Origin: Actinopolyspora erythraea
GTDB taxonomy: Bacteria; Actinomycetota; Actinomycetes; Mycobacteriales; Pseudonocardiaceae
Reading direction: 5' to 3'
Assembly: GCF_002263515.1 (NCBI RefSeq)
Contig: NZ_CP022752.1
Span: 1,674,001-1,738,000 of the forward strand
DNA: 64,000 nt
The position numbers and the translations under genes were made by a program. Under the pieces are notes generated by a model. That model saw nothing but the letters and a program-made list of their open reading frames with translations. It was not told the DNA's origin and did no database searches. Below are positions 42,641-51,565 of the stretch, in pieces (positions within the stretch are counted from its first letter, which is position 1; the number at the start of each line of letters is the position of its first letter).

Positions 42641-42651
42641 CGCCCTCGGCG
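42641..42651. promoter_or_regulatory. candidate ClgR box (CGC-N5-GCG)
   Basis: CGCCCTCGGCG fits the CGC-N5-GCG core of ClgR sites and lies 97 bases before the clgR start. ClgR controls its own gene in related organisms. The flanks match the longer published motif only partly. Confidence 0.4.
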
Positions 42652-42747
42652 GACTCGTGGTGAGCGAGCCGTGCGTTGGCGTTGCGTTGAGTAGTGTGGG
42701 GCGTTGACGCGTCGCGCAGGATGTAGGCGACGGAATGGAGGCGCGCG

Positions 42748-43254
42748 ATGACCGTGTTGTTGCGGGAGGCGGTCGGAGAGCGACTGCGCCGCGCGCGGGC
42801 TGCTCAGTCCCGCACCCTGCGGGAGGTTTCGCGCGCAGCCCGGGTGAGTCTTGGTTATTTGTCCGAGGTGGAACGCGGCCGCAAGGAAGCTTCGAGTGAG
42901 TTGCTCGGCTCGATCTGCGACGCGCTCGATCTTCCACTGCCCGAGTTGCTCGTGACCGTGGCGGGTGATTTGGACTCCTCGGAGACGGTGGTTGCGCCTT
43001 CGGTCGTGGAGCAGGCCACGCCTGCCGAAATCGAGGGGGACCGGTTGGTCTCCAGCCTGATCGAGTCCGAGCTCGTGGAGACGGAACGGGCGGAAGGGGA
43101 TGGCGAGCCCGTGCCCGCCCACGCCGAGGCCGGCTCGGACTCGTTCGACATGGAGGAGGACCCCGAGTCGCAGGACTGGCGGCTGCAGCCGGTGCTCAGT
43201 CAGCGCATCAGCCCGCCGGGGCGTACTTCCAACGGAGTGGTAGTGGCCGCTTGA
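42748..43254 (+). CDS. clgR: ClgR-type helix-turn-helix regulator with C-terminal degron
   Basis: A 168-residue activator. The helix-turn-helix spans about residues 9-65 ([39 protein letters not shown]). An acidic middle follows, and the protein ends GVVVAA; a two-alanine C-terminus is the signal by which ClpP removes ClgR in actinobacteria. ClgR activates clp protease and phage-shock genes. Its position directly upstream of pspA matches M. tuberculosis Rv2745c-Rv2744c. A hairpin separates it from pspA. Confidence 0.9.
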   Translation: MTVLLREAVGERLRRARAAQSRTLREVSRAARVSLGYLSEVERGRKEASSELLGSICDALDLPLPELLVTVAGDLDSSETVVAPSVVEQATPAEIEGDRLVSSLIESELVETERAEGDGEPVPAHAEAGSDSFDMEEDPESQDWRLQPVLSQRISPPGRTSNGVVVAA

Positions 43255-43276
43255 GAAGCCGTAGCCGACCGGATCG

Positions 43277-43313
43277 CCCGCGGATCTCCGGATTTTTGCC
43301 GGAGATCCGCGGG
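43277..43313 (+). terminator. 15-bp hairpin after clgR
   Basis: Arms 43277-43291 and 43299-43313 are exact complements; the seven-base loop contains five T. It begins 23 bases after the clgR stop. There is no U-tract after the stem, so partial attenuation before pspA is possible. Confidence 0.6.
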
Positions 43314-43425
43314 GCTTGGTGGAAGCCGTTCGACCGAGCTGACACTATGGGGGCAGACGCTGAGTCGGTAGGCGTTTCCGGCCCGCTGCGTGAGCGGGTT
43401 CACGGTTCGGCGAGCCGGGGCCGCG

Positions 43426-43437
43426 CCGTTCGAACGG
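43426..43437. promoter_or_regulatory. 12-bp perfect palindrome upstream of pspA
   Basis: CCGTTCGAACGG lies 77 bases before the pspA start and could be an operator. No known consensus was matched with confidence. Confidence 0.25.
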
Positions 43438-43513
43438 GGCCGGCAGCGGCGTCCCCGTCGGCGTGGATGCCCGACCAGGGCGCAACCGGTAGGACAGAAA
43501 GCAGGCGGAGGAG

Positions 43514-44344
43514 ATGGCCAACCCTTTCGTGAAGTTCTGGAAGTACCTGATGGCGTCGTTCTCGTCCAAGGTCGATGAGCACGCCGATCCCAAGGTGCAG
43601 ATCCAGCAGGCCATCGAGGAAGCGCAGCGACAGCACCAGGCGCTGTCGCAGCAGGCCGCCTCGGTCATCGGCAATCAGCGGCAGCTGGAGATGAAGCTCA
43701 ATCGGCAGCTGAACGAGGTCGAGAAGCTGCAGGGGTCGGCGCGGCAGGCGGTCACCATGGCCGACCAGGCCCGCGCCGAGGGGGACGAGACCAAGGCACA
43801 GCAGTACGAGGAGACCGCTCAGCAGCTCGCCGGCCAACTGGTCACGGCCGAACAGAGCGTGGAGGACCTCAAGAACCTGCACGATCAGTCCTTGCAGGCG
43901 GCCGACCAGGCCAAGCAGGCCGTCGAACGCAACGCGCAGGTGTTACAGCAGAAGATCGCGGAGCGGACCAAACTCCTCAGCCAGCTGGAGCAGGCCAAGA
44001 TGCAGGAGCAGGTCGCGGGCTCGTTGCGGCAGATGAACGACATGGCCGCTCCCGGCAACACCCCTTCGCTGGACGAGGTGCGGGACAAGATCGAGCAGCG
44101 TTACACCACCGCGCTCGGCGAGGCCGATCTGGCGCAGAACAGCGTGCAGGGACGGATGATGGAGGTTCAGCAGGCGGCCACGGACGCGGCGGGCGTCAAC
44201 CGGCTCGCCCAGATCAGGGCCTCCATGGGTGGTGCCGGGCAACAACAGGTCACCGGGGGCACGGACCGGAACGAATCGGCACCCGCACCGCAGCAGCAGC
44301 CACAGCCCCCGCAGCAGCAGAACCCGCAGACCGGCCAAGCGTGA
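43514..44344 (+). CDS. pspA: phage-shock protein A homologue
   Basis: A 276-residue PspA/IM30 (ESCRT-III superfamily) protein. [26 protein letters not shown] is the membrane-binding amphipathic start, followed by long coiled-coil helices ([41 protein letters not shown]). The C-terminal 40 residues are Gln/Pro-rich. It matches the 35-kDa antigen of mycobacteria, which supports membranes under stress. The ATG at 43514 has GGAGG just upstream. It is six bases before pspM. Confidence 0.95.
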   Translation: MANPFVKFWKYLMASFSSKVDEHADPKVQIQQAIEEAQRQHQALSQQAASVIGNQRQLEMKLNRQLNEVEKLQGSARQAVTMADQARAEGDETKAQQYEETAQQLAGQLVTAEQSVEDLKNLHDQSLQAADQAKQAVERNAQVLQQKIAERTKLLSQLEQAKMQEQVAGSLRQMNDMAAPGNTPSLDEVRDKIEQRYTTALGEADLAQNSVQGRMMEVQQAATDAAGVNRLAQIRASMGGAGQQQVTGGTDRNESAPAPQQQPQPPQQQNPQTGQA

Positions 44345-44350
44345 CCCACC

Positions 44351-45232
44351 GTGCGCGGGCGGGGTGACGGATTCGGCGAGTGGGGCGAGCACGCGCTCCG
44401 GCAACTGCGCGGGCCGGTGCTGACCGGTGTTCGCCGCAGGATCGCGGCTTGGCGCGACCCACGCGCACGGTTGATCCGTAGACGCAACAGGGCGAGGCGG
44501 GCCGCTGTGGGCAGCGGAGTGACCACGGGTGTCTTCGGCGGCGGGGCCTACTTGGCCTACGCTCCGGAGACCGTCGGGCTTCCTCCGGATCCCAGTGGGG
44601 ACTTCCTGTTCGATCTGGCTTCGCTGGGGCTGGGCGGGATCGCGTTGGCCGCCGGAGTGGGCACCGTGGGGGCGATTCGCCACTACCGCAGACTCAGCCG
44701 GACGCCGTTGCCGGAACCTCCGCCGGAACCGGTCGCCCTGCCGCCGCGCGATTCGGCCGCCCACGACCCGATGCGACGGCTCCGCGACGCGGAGCAGAGC
44801 CTGTACGTCTCGTTGGGTCGGCTCTCCGAGAGCGTGGGGCAGGCCGGCGAACCGGTGGCCGAGGCGCGCGGTACCGCCGCCGAAGTGGCGGCCAGACTGC
44901 GTTCGGTCGCCGATCGTCTGGTCGCGGTGGAGGGCACGGTCGAACACGCTCCAGAGGAGGAGCGGACCCGGCTGCGTGCGGACGTGCGACGGATGCGTGC
45001 CGAGCTCGACGAGGGACTGGAGCGTTACGGTGCCCTGGTCGCCGCCGCGGGGCGTGCGATCGCCGCAAGTGGGGGAGAGCGGCACGGCTACCAGTTGCGG
45101 GACGCCACCGACCGACTCGCCGGCCTGGCCTCGGCGCTGCGTGAGCTCTCCGGGAGCGAGTACTCGGGCGTCGAGGAACCCGGCCCCGAGGAACCGGATT
45201 CGGATCGGCGGCGTGGGAATACCCCCGAATGA
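44351..45232 (+). CDS. pspM: phage-shock envelope stress protein PspM
   Basis: A 293-residue protein in the position of M. tuberculosis Rv2743c. A basic N-terminus (RRRIAAWRDPRARLIRRRNRARR) precedes two membrane helices (GSGVTTGVFGGGAYLAYA and LASLGLGGIALAAGVGTVG). A coiled-coil, charged C-terminal domain follows (ADRLVAVEGTVEHAPEEERTRL). Rv2743c binds PspA at the membrane; the same role is inferred. The GTG at 44351 lies six bases after pspA. Confidence 0.82.
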   Translation: MRGRGDGFGEWGEHALRQLRGPVLTGVRRRIAAWRDPRARLIRRRNRARRAAVGSGVTTGVFGGGAYLAYAPETVGLPPDPSGDFLFDLASLGLGGIALAAGVGTVGAIRHYRRLSRTPLPEPPPEPVALPPRDSAAHDPMRRLRDAEQSLYVSLGRLSESVGQAGEPVAEARGTAAEVAARLRSVADRLVAVEGTVEHAPEEERTRLRADVRRMRAELDEGLERYGALVAAAGRAIAASGGERHGYQLRDATDRLAGLASALRELSGSEYSGVEEPGPEEPDSDRRRGNTPE

Positions 45233-45474
45233 AAATTCTTCAAGACTGAACCTCGCACCCCCGGCGGGCGTCCGGAAGGGTGAGGGGCGACGCGGCTTCC
45301 CACGCCGGTGTCACCGGAGACCGCCGGTTCTTCCCCCTTGGTTTCCTCAACCGTTGTGAAATAGTAATCTTTGCGGTTGCCGCTTGGCGTGATCTTGCCC
45401 GCGCCACCGCGGTATCGGGGGACCGCCACGGGACTCCCAATGGGAAGGCGCCGCTCAGCGGTACGACGGTGCGG

Positions 45475-45484
45475 GAAACGTTTC
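45475..45484. promoter_or_regulatory. LacI-type operator before the permease gene
   Basis: GAAACGTTTC is a perfect ten-base palindrome with the central CG of LacI/PurR-family operators, flanked by partly symmetric GTGC/GCAC. It ends 26 bases before the permease start and could block transcription. Confidence 0.45.
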
Positions 45485-45510
45485 GCACGGTTCCTGAACG
45501 GGAGGAAGAT

Positions 45511-46818
45511 GTGGCTTTGTGGGCCGTGCACGGCAACGGTCGACAACCGCCGGACGGCGAGGACGTGGCCACGGAGGAACGCCTCAGCTGGCCACTGACG
45601 ATGGGGCTCGGTCTCCAGCACCTGCTCGCCATGTTCGGCGCGACGGTGCTGGTACCCCGGTTGACCGGACTGCCCGTGGCGACGACCCTCCTCGCCTCCG
45701 GAGCGGGAACACTGCTGTTCCTGCTGTTGACGCGCAACCGCGTGCCCGCCTATCTGGGGGCCTCCGTGACGTTCGTGATGCCACTGGGGGCGGCCGCCGA
45801 GCGGTCCGGTGCGGGGCCCGGAGGCATGGTAGGCGCGATCCTGGTCGTGGGACTGCTGGTCACGGCCATCGGCATCGCCGTCAAGGCGCTGGGGGTGCGG
45901 CTGCTGGAGACCGCCATGCCCCCCGTGGTCACCGGAGGAGTCATCGTTCTCGTCGGGCTCGGCATGGCCACCCACTCGGTCACGCTGTTCGGGAAAGCCG
46001 CCCACGACGTTCCCTCCTTCGAACCGGTTCCGCTGGCCGCCGTGATCACCGCACTGGTCATCGTGCTGTCGGCGCTGCTCGGGCGTGGGTTGCTGAGCCG
46101 AGGTTGCGTGCTGTTCGGGATCGCCGCGGGATGGCTCTACGCCGTCGCGACCGGAGGCATCCACCAGGTCCGGGTCGAGTCGCTGCGAACCGCCCCCTGG
46201 TTCGGCGTTCCCGACCTGGTCGCGCCGCAGCTGCACATCTCGGTGGTTCCGGTCGTGCTGCCTCTGGTGATCGTGCTCGCCGCGCAGCAGGTGGGGGTGG
46301 TCAAGGCGGTCGCCGCGACCACCGGGCGTGATCTCGACGGCAACGTGGGTGACGCCCTCATCGGCGGTGGGATGGCCACGACGCTCTCCGGATCGGTCGG
46401 CGGAGGTGGGCTGATCGGCTACGCGGAGAACATGGGGGTGATGGCCGCGAGCAGGGTGTTCTCCACCGCGGCCTGCATGACCGCCGCCCTTGGCGCCGTG
46501 CTGCTGGCCTTCTCACCCAAGTTCGTCGCGCTGCTGGACACCGTCCCGATCGGTGTCGTCGGTGCGGCGACGATAGTGCTGCTCGGAATGGTCACCCTGA
46601 TCGGGGTGCGGCTCTGGCTCCGCGCCCGGGTCGATTTCACCGATCCGCTCGACCTGGGGGTCGTGGTGACCACCTCACTGGTGGGAGTGACCAACCCGAC
46701 GCTGTCCCTCGGCGGTGTTCGGCTGAGTGGTGTGGTGTGGGGTTCCCTCCTGCTCGTGCTGGCCTACCCCCTGCTGCGGACCCTGGTCGACGAGCTGCGC
46801 GGCAGGTCCCGTGAGTGA
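45511..46818 (+). CDS. uracil/xanthine permease family (NCS2) transporter
   Basis: A 435-residue transporter with about 14 helices. MGLGLQHLLAMFGATVLVPRLTGLP is the NCS2 opening, and GGGGLIGYAENMGVMAASRVFS contains the substrate-site Glu and the conserved N-M-G. Uracil is the likeliest substrate since the QH motif and the short form match UraA, but xanthine cannot be excluded. The GTG at 45511 has GGAGG five bases upstream. Confidence 0.88.
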   Translation: MALWAVHGNGRQPPDGEDVATEERLSWPLTMGLGLQHLLAMFGATVLVPRLTGLPVATTLLASGAGTLLFLLLTRNRVPAYLGASVTFVMPLGAAAERSGAGPGGMVGAILVVGLLVTAIGIAVKALGVRLLETAMPPVVTGGVIVLVGLGMATHSVTLFGKAAHDVPSFEPVPLAAVITALVIVLSALLGRGLLSRGCVLFGIAAGWLYAVATGGIHQVRVESLRTAPWFGVPDLVAPQLHISVVPVVLPLVIVLAAQQVGVVKAVAATTGRDLDGNVGDALIGGGMATTLSGSVGGGGLIGYAENMGVMAASRVFSTAACMTAALGAVLLAFSPKFVALLDTVPIGVVGAATIVLLGMVTLIGVRLWLRARVDFTDPLDLGVVVTTSLVGVTNPTLSLGGVRLSGVVWGSLLLVLAYPLLRTLVDELRGRSRE

Positions 46819-46910
46819 GTGGAGCGAGCCCTTCGGACGGCCAGTGGGTTGAGGGGACTCGTCCGGCGGCGGCCGGAGCTCCCGCCCGAACGTCTCGCCG
46901 GGGCGGGCGG

Positions 46911-47759
46911 TCACGTCCCGCTCGGCAGGTCGTCACGGGGATCCTCGTCCTCCGTTTCGGAAGTGCGCTGCGCCCTTCCCGAACGCAGGGTGCGCGCCAG
47001 CAGCAGGTTGAACGCCAGCGCCACCTCCCTGGCACCGGGGGTCCCCCACTGGTGCAGGGGAACACACGCTCCCTGCGACTGCTGCACGGCCAGTCTGTCC
47101 GGCAGTGCCACCGGCATCACCAGCGGTCCGAATATGTCGCGCAATTCGTCGATTCGGAACTGGTGTTCGTGTGAGCGAGCGCGGACCCGGTTCACCACCA
47201 CCCCGAGCGGCTGCAGGTCGGGGTTGTTGGCCTCCCGCTCGGCCTGGACCGCCTCGAACGCCCGCTGCACGCCTGAGACGGCGAATATGGTCGGTTCGGT
47301 GACCAGCAGCGCCCTGTCGGCGGCTATCAGTGCCGAACGGGTCAGACGACCGAGCGAGGGCGGGCAGTCCAGCAGAACCAGCTGGTAGGGGAAGTCCTCC
47401 GCCGCGGCGGCCTCGGTCAGCGCCGAGAGCGCTTCGGTGAGGCGGGTCAGGCCCCCTTCGGTGGAGTCCTGTCCGTTGTGGATCTCCGCGTCCTCGGAGC
47501 CGACGAGCACGTCGACGTCCTCGCCCCACGCGCTCGGCGCCACCGCTCGCGAGACCGTTTCCGGCGCCGGGTCGGCGAGCACGTCGCTCAGCCCGTACTC
47601 GGTCCGCCCCGGCTCCAGCGAAGCGGTCGCGTTGCACTGCGGGTCCAGATCCACCACGAGGGTGCGTGCGCCCTTGCGCATGGCCGCCGAGGCCAGGCCC
47701 AGCACCACTGTCGTCTTACCCACGCCGCCTTTGAGACTCAGTACCGCCACCGTGTGCAC
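46911..47759 (-). CDS. ParA/Soj-type ATPase
   Basis: A 282-residue MinD/ParA ATPase. SLKGGVGKTTVV (deviant Walker A, residues 8-19), VVDLDPQCNATASL (Walker A' Asp) and LLDCPPSLGRLTRSAL are present. No parB, parS-like repeat or partner gene is adjacent, so it is not obviously the chromosome-segregation parA. It may place a cellular cargo. The GTG at 47759 fits. It is convergent with the permease and divergent from the methyltransferase. Confidence 0.88.
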   Translation of the reverse strand: MHTVAVLSLKGGVGKTTVVLGLASAAMRKGARTLVVDLDPQCNATASLEPGRTEYGLSDVLADPAPETVSRAVAPSAWGEDVDVLVGSEDAEIHNGQDSTEGGLTRLTEALSALTEAAAAEDFPYQLVLLDCPPSLGRLTRSALIAADRALLVTEPTIFAVSGVQRAFEAVQAEREANNPDLQPLGVVVNRVRARSHEHQFRIDELRDIFGPLVMPVALPDRLAVQQSQGACVPLHQWGTPGAREVALAFNLLLARTLRSGRAQRTSETEDEDPRDDLPSGT

Positions 47760-47857
47760 GCCCGTAGCCTACGGACCACGCGAGTCGGCCGGGTGAGCTG
47801 TTCCGCGGCCGACCGGTCGGATGTCGTCGTGCCGAACGGCGAGATTACGCTGCCCCC

Positions 47858-48604
47858 ATGAAGTCCGACGCCGTGCACCGGGTGCTGGAAACCGAGTTGA
47901 TCGACGCACGCCGCCGTCGTGGCGGTGTTCCCGAGGTCCTGGACATCGGGGGTGGCAGTGGGGTCTGGGCGGTGCCGCTGGCGGTGTCGGGATGTTCGGT
48001 CACCGTCGTGGACCCCAGCCCGAACGCACTGGCGGCCTTGCGCCGGAGGGCGGACGAGGCGGGAGTGAGTGAGCGGGTGGTCGCGGTGCAGGGCGACACC
48101 GACGCGCTGCGCGGAGTCGGACCGGAAGGAGGGGCCGATCTCGTCCTGGGACACGGTCTGCTGGAGTACGTCGACGACGTCTCCGAGTCGGTGCGTGGGC
48201 TCGGGGCCGCGGTCGCTCCCGGCGGGTCGGTCTCGGTGCTGGTCGCCAACAGGTACGCGGCCGTGCTGGCCCGTGCGCTCACCGGACGGGTGTCCGAGGC
48301 GTTGCGGCTGTTCAACGCGCCGGACGGTCGGCTGGACCACCCGGCGGGGGAGACCGTGCGGCGTCGCTTCGACACCGATTCGCTACGCGGTGTGCTCGGT
48401 GAGGCCGGTTTGGAGGTCGAGCTGGTCCAGGGGCAGGGCGTGGTCTCCGACCTCATTCCCGGCTCGTTGCTGGAGGGCTCCACCTCCAACGGGGATGCGC
48501 TGCGGGAACTGGAGATGGCGGCTGCGCCGCACCCTCCGCTGCGGGATGTGGCCACCAGGCTGCACGCGCTGGCTCGGGTGCCCGCCGATCACACGGTGCA
48601 GTGA
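47858..48604 (+). CDS. class I SAM-dependent methyltransferase
   Basis: A 248-residue methyltransferase. Motif I is EVLDIGGGSGVWAVPLA (residues about 26-42), motif II is VTVVDPSPNALAAL, and LVLGHGLLEYVDDV corresponds to motif IV. The substrate is unknown. The ATG at 47858 is at the conserved distance from motif I. Genes of this type adjoin DUF3040 in several actinobacteria. Confidence 0.85.
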   Translation: MKSDAVHRVLETELIDARRRRGGVPEVLDIGGGSGVWAVPLAVSGCSVTVVDPSPNALAALRRRADEAGVSERVVAVQGDTDALRGVGPEGGADLVLGHGLLEYVDDVSESVRGLGAAVAPGGSVSVLVANRYAAVLARALTGRVSEALRLFNAPDGRLDHPAGETVRRRFDTDSLRGVLGEAGLEVELVQGQGVVSDLIPGSLLEGSTSNGDALRELEMAAAPHPPLRDVATRLHALARVPADHTVQ

Positions 48605-48785
48605 GGAATACCCCTACAGGATGATGTTGGGGGATTATTGTGACCGCGGGGGTGGGACCGGGTAGTCGTCTCGTCGCTGGGGCCGTATCCTCGGTTGTGA
48701 CGCCCCCAAAAGCGTTCACCGAAGCTTCGTGAAACGAAGTGGTTGGGGCTTCGGTGACACGGACTAGTGTGCCGGAGGAGGAGCC

Positions 48786-49196
48786 ATGCCACTCTCCGAG
48801 CACGAGCAGCGAATGCTCGACCAGATCGAGCGCGCGCTCTACGCCGAGGATCCCAAGTTCGCCTCCAACGTGCGTGGAGGGCGGTTGCATCGACCCTCCA
48901 GACGGCGTCGCCTGCAGGGCGCCGCCGTGTTCGTGTTGGGGTTGATCCTACTGGTGCTCGGCGTGGTTATTCCGGTCACGGCAGCCGGTATACCCATTGT
49001 GAGCGTGGTCGGCTTCCTCGTGATGTTCGGCGGAGCAGTGATCATTCTGTTCGCGATGCGCGGTAGTGCGGAGGACCCGGAGTCGCAGTCGGGTGACGGC
49101 GGTGGTGGTTCGTCCGGCGCGAAACGCAAGGCCGGGGAGCGGAACTCCCTGACGCAGCGCATGGAGGATCGCTTCCGGAAGCGCTTCGAAAGGTAG
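48786..49196 (+). CDS. DUF3040 membrane protein
   Basis: A 136-residue protein beginning MPLSEHEQRMLDQIERALYAEDPKFAS, the hallmark of DUF3040, with two helices (GAAVFVLGLILLVLGVVI and PIVSVVGFLVMFGGAVIIL) and a basic tail. M. tuberculosis Rv2169c is the counterpart and also sits just ahead of the mraZ-mur cluster. The ATG has GGAGGAGG upstream. A good terminator follows. Confidence 0.92.
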   Translation: MPLSEHEQRMLDQIERALYAEDPKFASNVRGGRLHRPSRRRRLQGAAVFVLGLILLVLGVVIPVTAAGIPIVSVVGFLVMFGGAVIILFAMRGSAEDPESQSGDGGGGSSGAKRKAGERNSLTQRMEDRFRKRFER

Positions 49197-49247
49197 TATC
49201 CACGTGTGACTCGGGACGGCGCTCGCCGGCCCGAGGCGAGGGTGGTG

Positions 49248-49284
49248 CGCCCGGATCACCGCGTGATCCGGGCGTTTCCGTTTT
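49248..49284 (+). terminator. intrinsic terminator after DUF3040
   Basis: Arms 49248-49259 and 49263-49274 pair over 12 bp with a CGC loop, followed by a T-rich run (TTTCCGTTTT). It is the most classical terminator in the window. Confidence 0.8.
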
Positions 49285-49330
49285 CGGTAGGGGCGGTCCG
49301 CGACCGCGAGATCTCCGCTCCCGATGCGGA

Positions 49331-51565
49331 TCACCGGCGCACCGGAGACCGCCGCGGTGTTCCCGACGCCCGGGTCGATCTCGGCAGCAGCCGTTCCCGG
49401 AAACCGAGTGGTCTGACAGCCCGCAGCCCGCTGACCGCCCTGTGCAGTGCTTCTCGCTGCGGCCCGGTAACGCGGCCACCCGGCGGACCGTACCTTTCCC
49501 GCTCCACCGCGCTCGCCAGCTCGTGCCAGGCTTCAGCGACATCCGACGGCAGCCCGTACGACTCGATCACCCGTTCGGCGGTGCGGCGGGGAGTCTCCCC
49601 CGGCGGGGGTGACACGTTCCCCCGGTCGATCGCCTCGTCGAGCAGTTCCCGCCAGGCGTGGCCCGCGGTCCCGATCCCACCCGAGGCGGCCAGGCTCCAC
49701 CGTCTCCGGCGGCGCAGGGCCCGCAGGGCGGCGGGAGCGGTGAACCCCACCCCCAGCAGCAGTGCCGCACCGCCCGACAGCAGCGCGCCGACCGGTACAC
49801 CGGTGTCGTCGGAGTCCTCCGAAGCGGCCTGGGAGGTGTGCTGCCCCTCCTCGCCGCTGTCGAAGGGGGAGGGGGCGCTCGTCGGTTCGCTCGTGGGGGC
49901 CGGGGAGCGCCCGTCCTCCCGCTGCTGGCTGGAGTCGAGGTAGGGAGGTACGGAACCCCGTCCCTCCCCCAGCGGGGTGGGGTCGAAGGTTATCCAGCCG
50001 TGACCGGGGAAGTGGGCCTCCACCCACGCGTGCGCGTCCTCGGTGGTGATCACGCGCTCGCCCCCCTCGTCGCGTCCCGAGGTGAAACCGACGGCGACCC
50101 GGGAGGGGATGCCCACCTCACGCAGCAGCACCGCCATGGCGGAGGCGAACTGCTCGCAGTAACCGCGCTTTCCCCGGAACAGGAAGTCCGCGAGGGCGTC
50201 GTGCGAGGAGGCGGGGGCGGTGCTCAGGTCGTAGGTGAAACCGTTGGCGGGGTCGGTGAAGTAGTCGTTCAGCGCGACAGCCCTGTCGAACCGGTTCCGC
50301 GCGTTCGCGGTTATCCGGCGTGCCAGTTCGCGCACCCGTTCTCCGGCCCCGCTGGTTTCGAGGTAGACCTGATCGACCGGGGAGTCTCCGGAGGAGGCGC
50401 GCAGCTCCTCCTCGCTCGGGTCCGGAAAAGTGGCCAGCTCGGTGTAGCTGTCGGTGTCGTCGGTCCTGCGGGTGAAGATCATTCCGGAGGCGGGGTCGTA
50501 GCGCCAGGCATCCCCGATTCCCAGCACCCGGCGCGGTACTCCGAACACCGGCAACCAGGCGTCGCGGTAACCGACCGGTTCGATCTCGACGCGACGGGTG
50601 GGCGAGGAGGACCGCTGTTTCGTTCCCGGTGGCAGTGGCAGGCGCTCCCGCGCCGGAACCCCTTCGGGCAGGCTGCCCAGCCGCCAACCGCGTTCGGGGT
50701 CGAACCGGCTCAGCGTCATCGCGCGCAGGTAGGTCTCCCGCGGCAACCCTTTGATCCGGAACAGTTCCACGGGTTCGTCCCGATCGAGTTGCCCGCGCAG
50801 TGAGGTGAACGGCCGTAAACCGATCTCACCGGTGTCCGGTGCCGCCTGGTCCGGATCGGATCCCGGGATCCTGCCCTGGGTTCCGACGCCGGTGAAGACC
50901 GTTCCCGTCAGCAGCGCCACCACACAGGCCACGGAGGTGACGGCGACGGTTTCGGAGACCCGCCTCACCGACGCCGTCCGGCTGCCCGCCGTGGGGCGGC
51001 CCCTACTCCCGGCCGAGAGTATGGCGGCGAATCCCACGGCACTTCCCAGGAAGGCCCACCACGGCAGCATCCGGTCCGCCAGGGAGGCGGGGACCGCGAA
51101 CACGCACAGCAGTACCAGTCCGGCCACCGCCGGTGCGCGGCCGGTGACGGCGATGCGATCCACCAGGAGCGTGACCACACCGATGCCCAGGCAGATCAGA
51201 CACGTGATGGCGGTTCCCGAGGGTACCGGCGGTATTCCGGTACGAACCACTTCGACCGCTTCCCCGAGCAGGCGTGCGAGCTCCCCGAACGTGGCGGGCG
51301 TGGGGATCACTCCGAGAGGTCCGCTCCCGCCGAACAGCGCCGTGAGCATGACCACGAGCGCGACGAGCTGCAGCGGAACGCCCCACCAGGAATCACGCTT
51401 CATGCGGAGCGCGATTCCCGTGCAGGAGACGACCACCGCCGTCATGACGGCGGGTGGGAACCAGCGCCAGTCGGCGAGTACGGCCGAGAAGGCGGTCGAG
51501 GTCAGCAGCACGGCCGTCAGCGCCAGCAGGCCGGTGAGGTGGCGGTTCGTTCCGGTCCGGTTCAT
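49331..51565 (-). CDS. membrane-anchored transglutaminase-like protein (TgpA type)
   Basis: A 744-residue protein. Six or so helices at the N-terminus are followed by an outer region and a transglutaminase-core domain with the triad RGYCEQFASAMAVLLRE (Cys near residue 470), TTEDAHAWVEAHFP (His) and GWITFDPTP (Asp). A Ser/Pro linker, a late helix (GALLSGGAALLLGVGF) and a cytoplasmic DUF4129-like tail end the protein. It probably cleaves or cross-links a surface protein. The ATG overlaps the DUF58 stop. Confidence 0.9.
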   Translation of the reverse strand: MNRTGTNRHLTGLLALTAVLLTSTAFSAVLADWRWFPPAVMTAVVVSCTGIALRMKRDSWWGVPLQLVALVVMLTALFGGSGPLGVIPTPATFGELARLLGEAVEVVRTGIPPVPSGTAITCLICLGIGVVTLLVDRIAVTGRAPAVAGLVLLCVFAVPASLADRMLPWWAFLGSAVGFAAILSAGSRGRPTAGSRTASVRRVSETVAVTSVACVVALLTGTVFTGVGTQGRIPGSDPDQAAPDTGEIGLRPFTSLRGQLDRDEPVELFRIKGLPRETYLRAMTLSRFDPERGWRLGSLPEGVPARERLPLPPGTKQRSSSPTRRVEIEPVGYRDAWLPVFGVPRRVLGIGDAWRYDPASGMIFTRRTDDTDSYTELATFPDPSEEELRASSGDSPVDQVYLETSGAGERVRELARRITANARNRFDRAVALNDYFTDPANGFTYDLSTAPASSHDALADFLFRGKRGYCEQFASAMAVLLREVGIPSRVAVGFTSGRDEGGERVITTEDAHAWVEAHFPGHGWITFDPTPLGEGRGSVPPYLDSSQQREDGRSPAPTSEPTSAPSPFDSGEEGQHTSQAASEDSDDTGVPVGALLSGGAALLLGVGFTAPAALRALRRRRRWSLAASGGIGTAGHAWRELLDEAIDRGNVSPPPGETPRRTAERVIESYGLPSDVAEAWHELASAVERERYGPPGGRVTGPQREALHRAVSGLRAVRPLGFRERLLPRSTRASGTPRRSPVRR

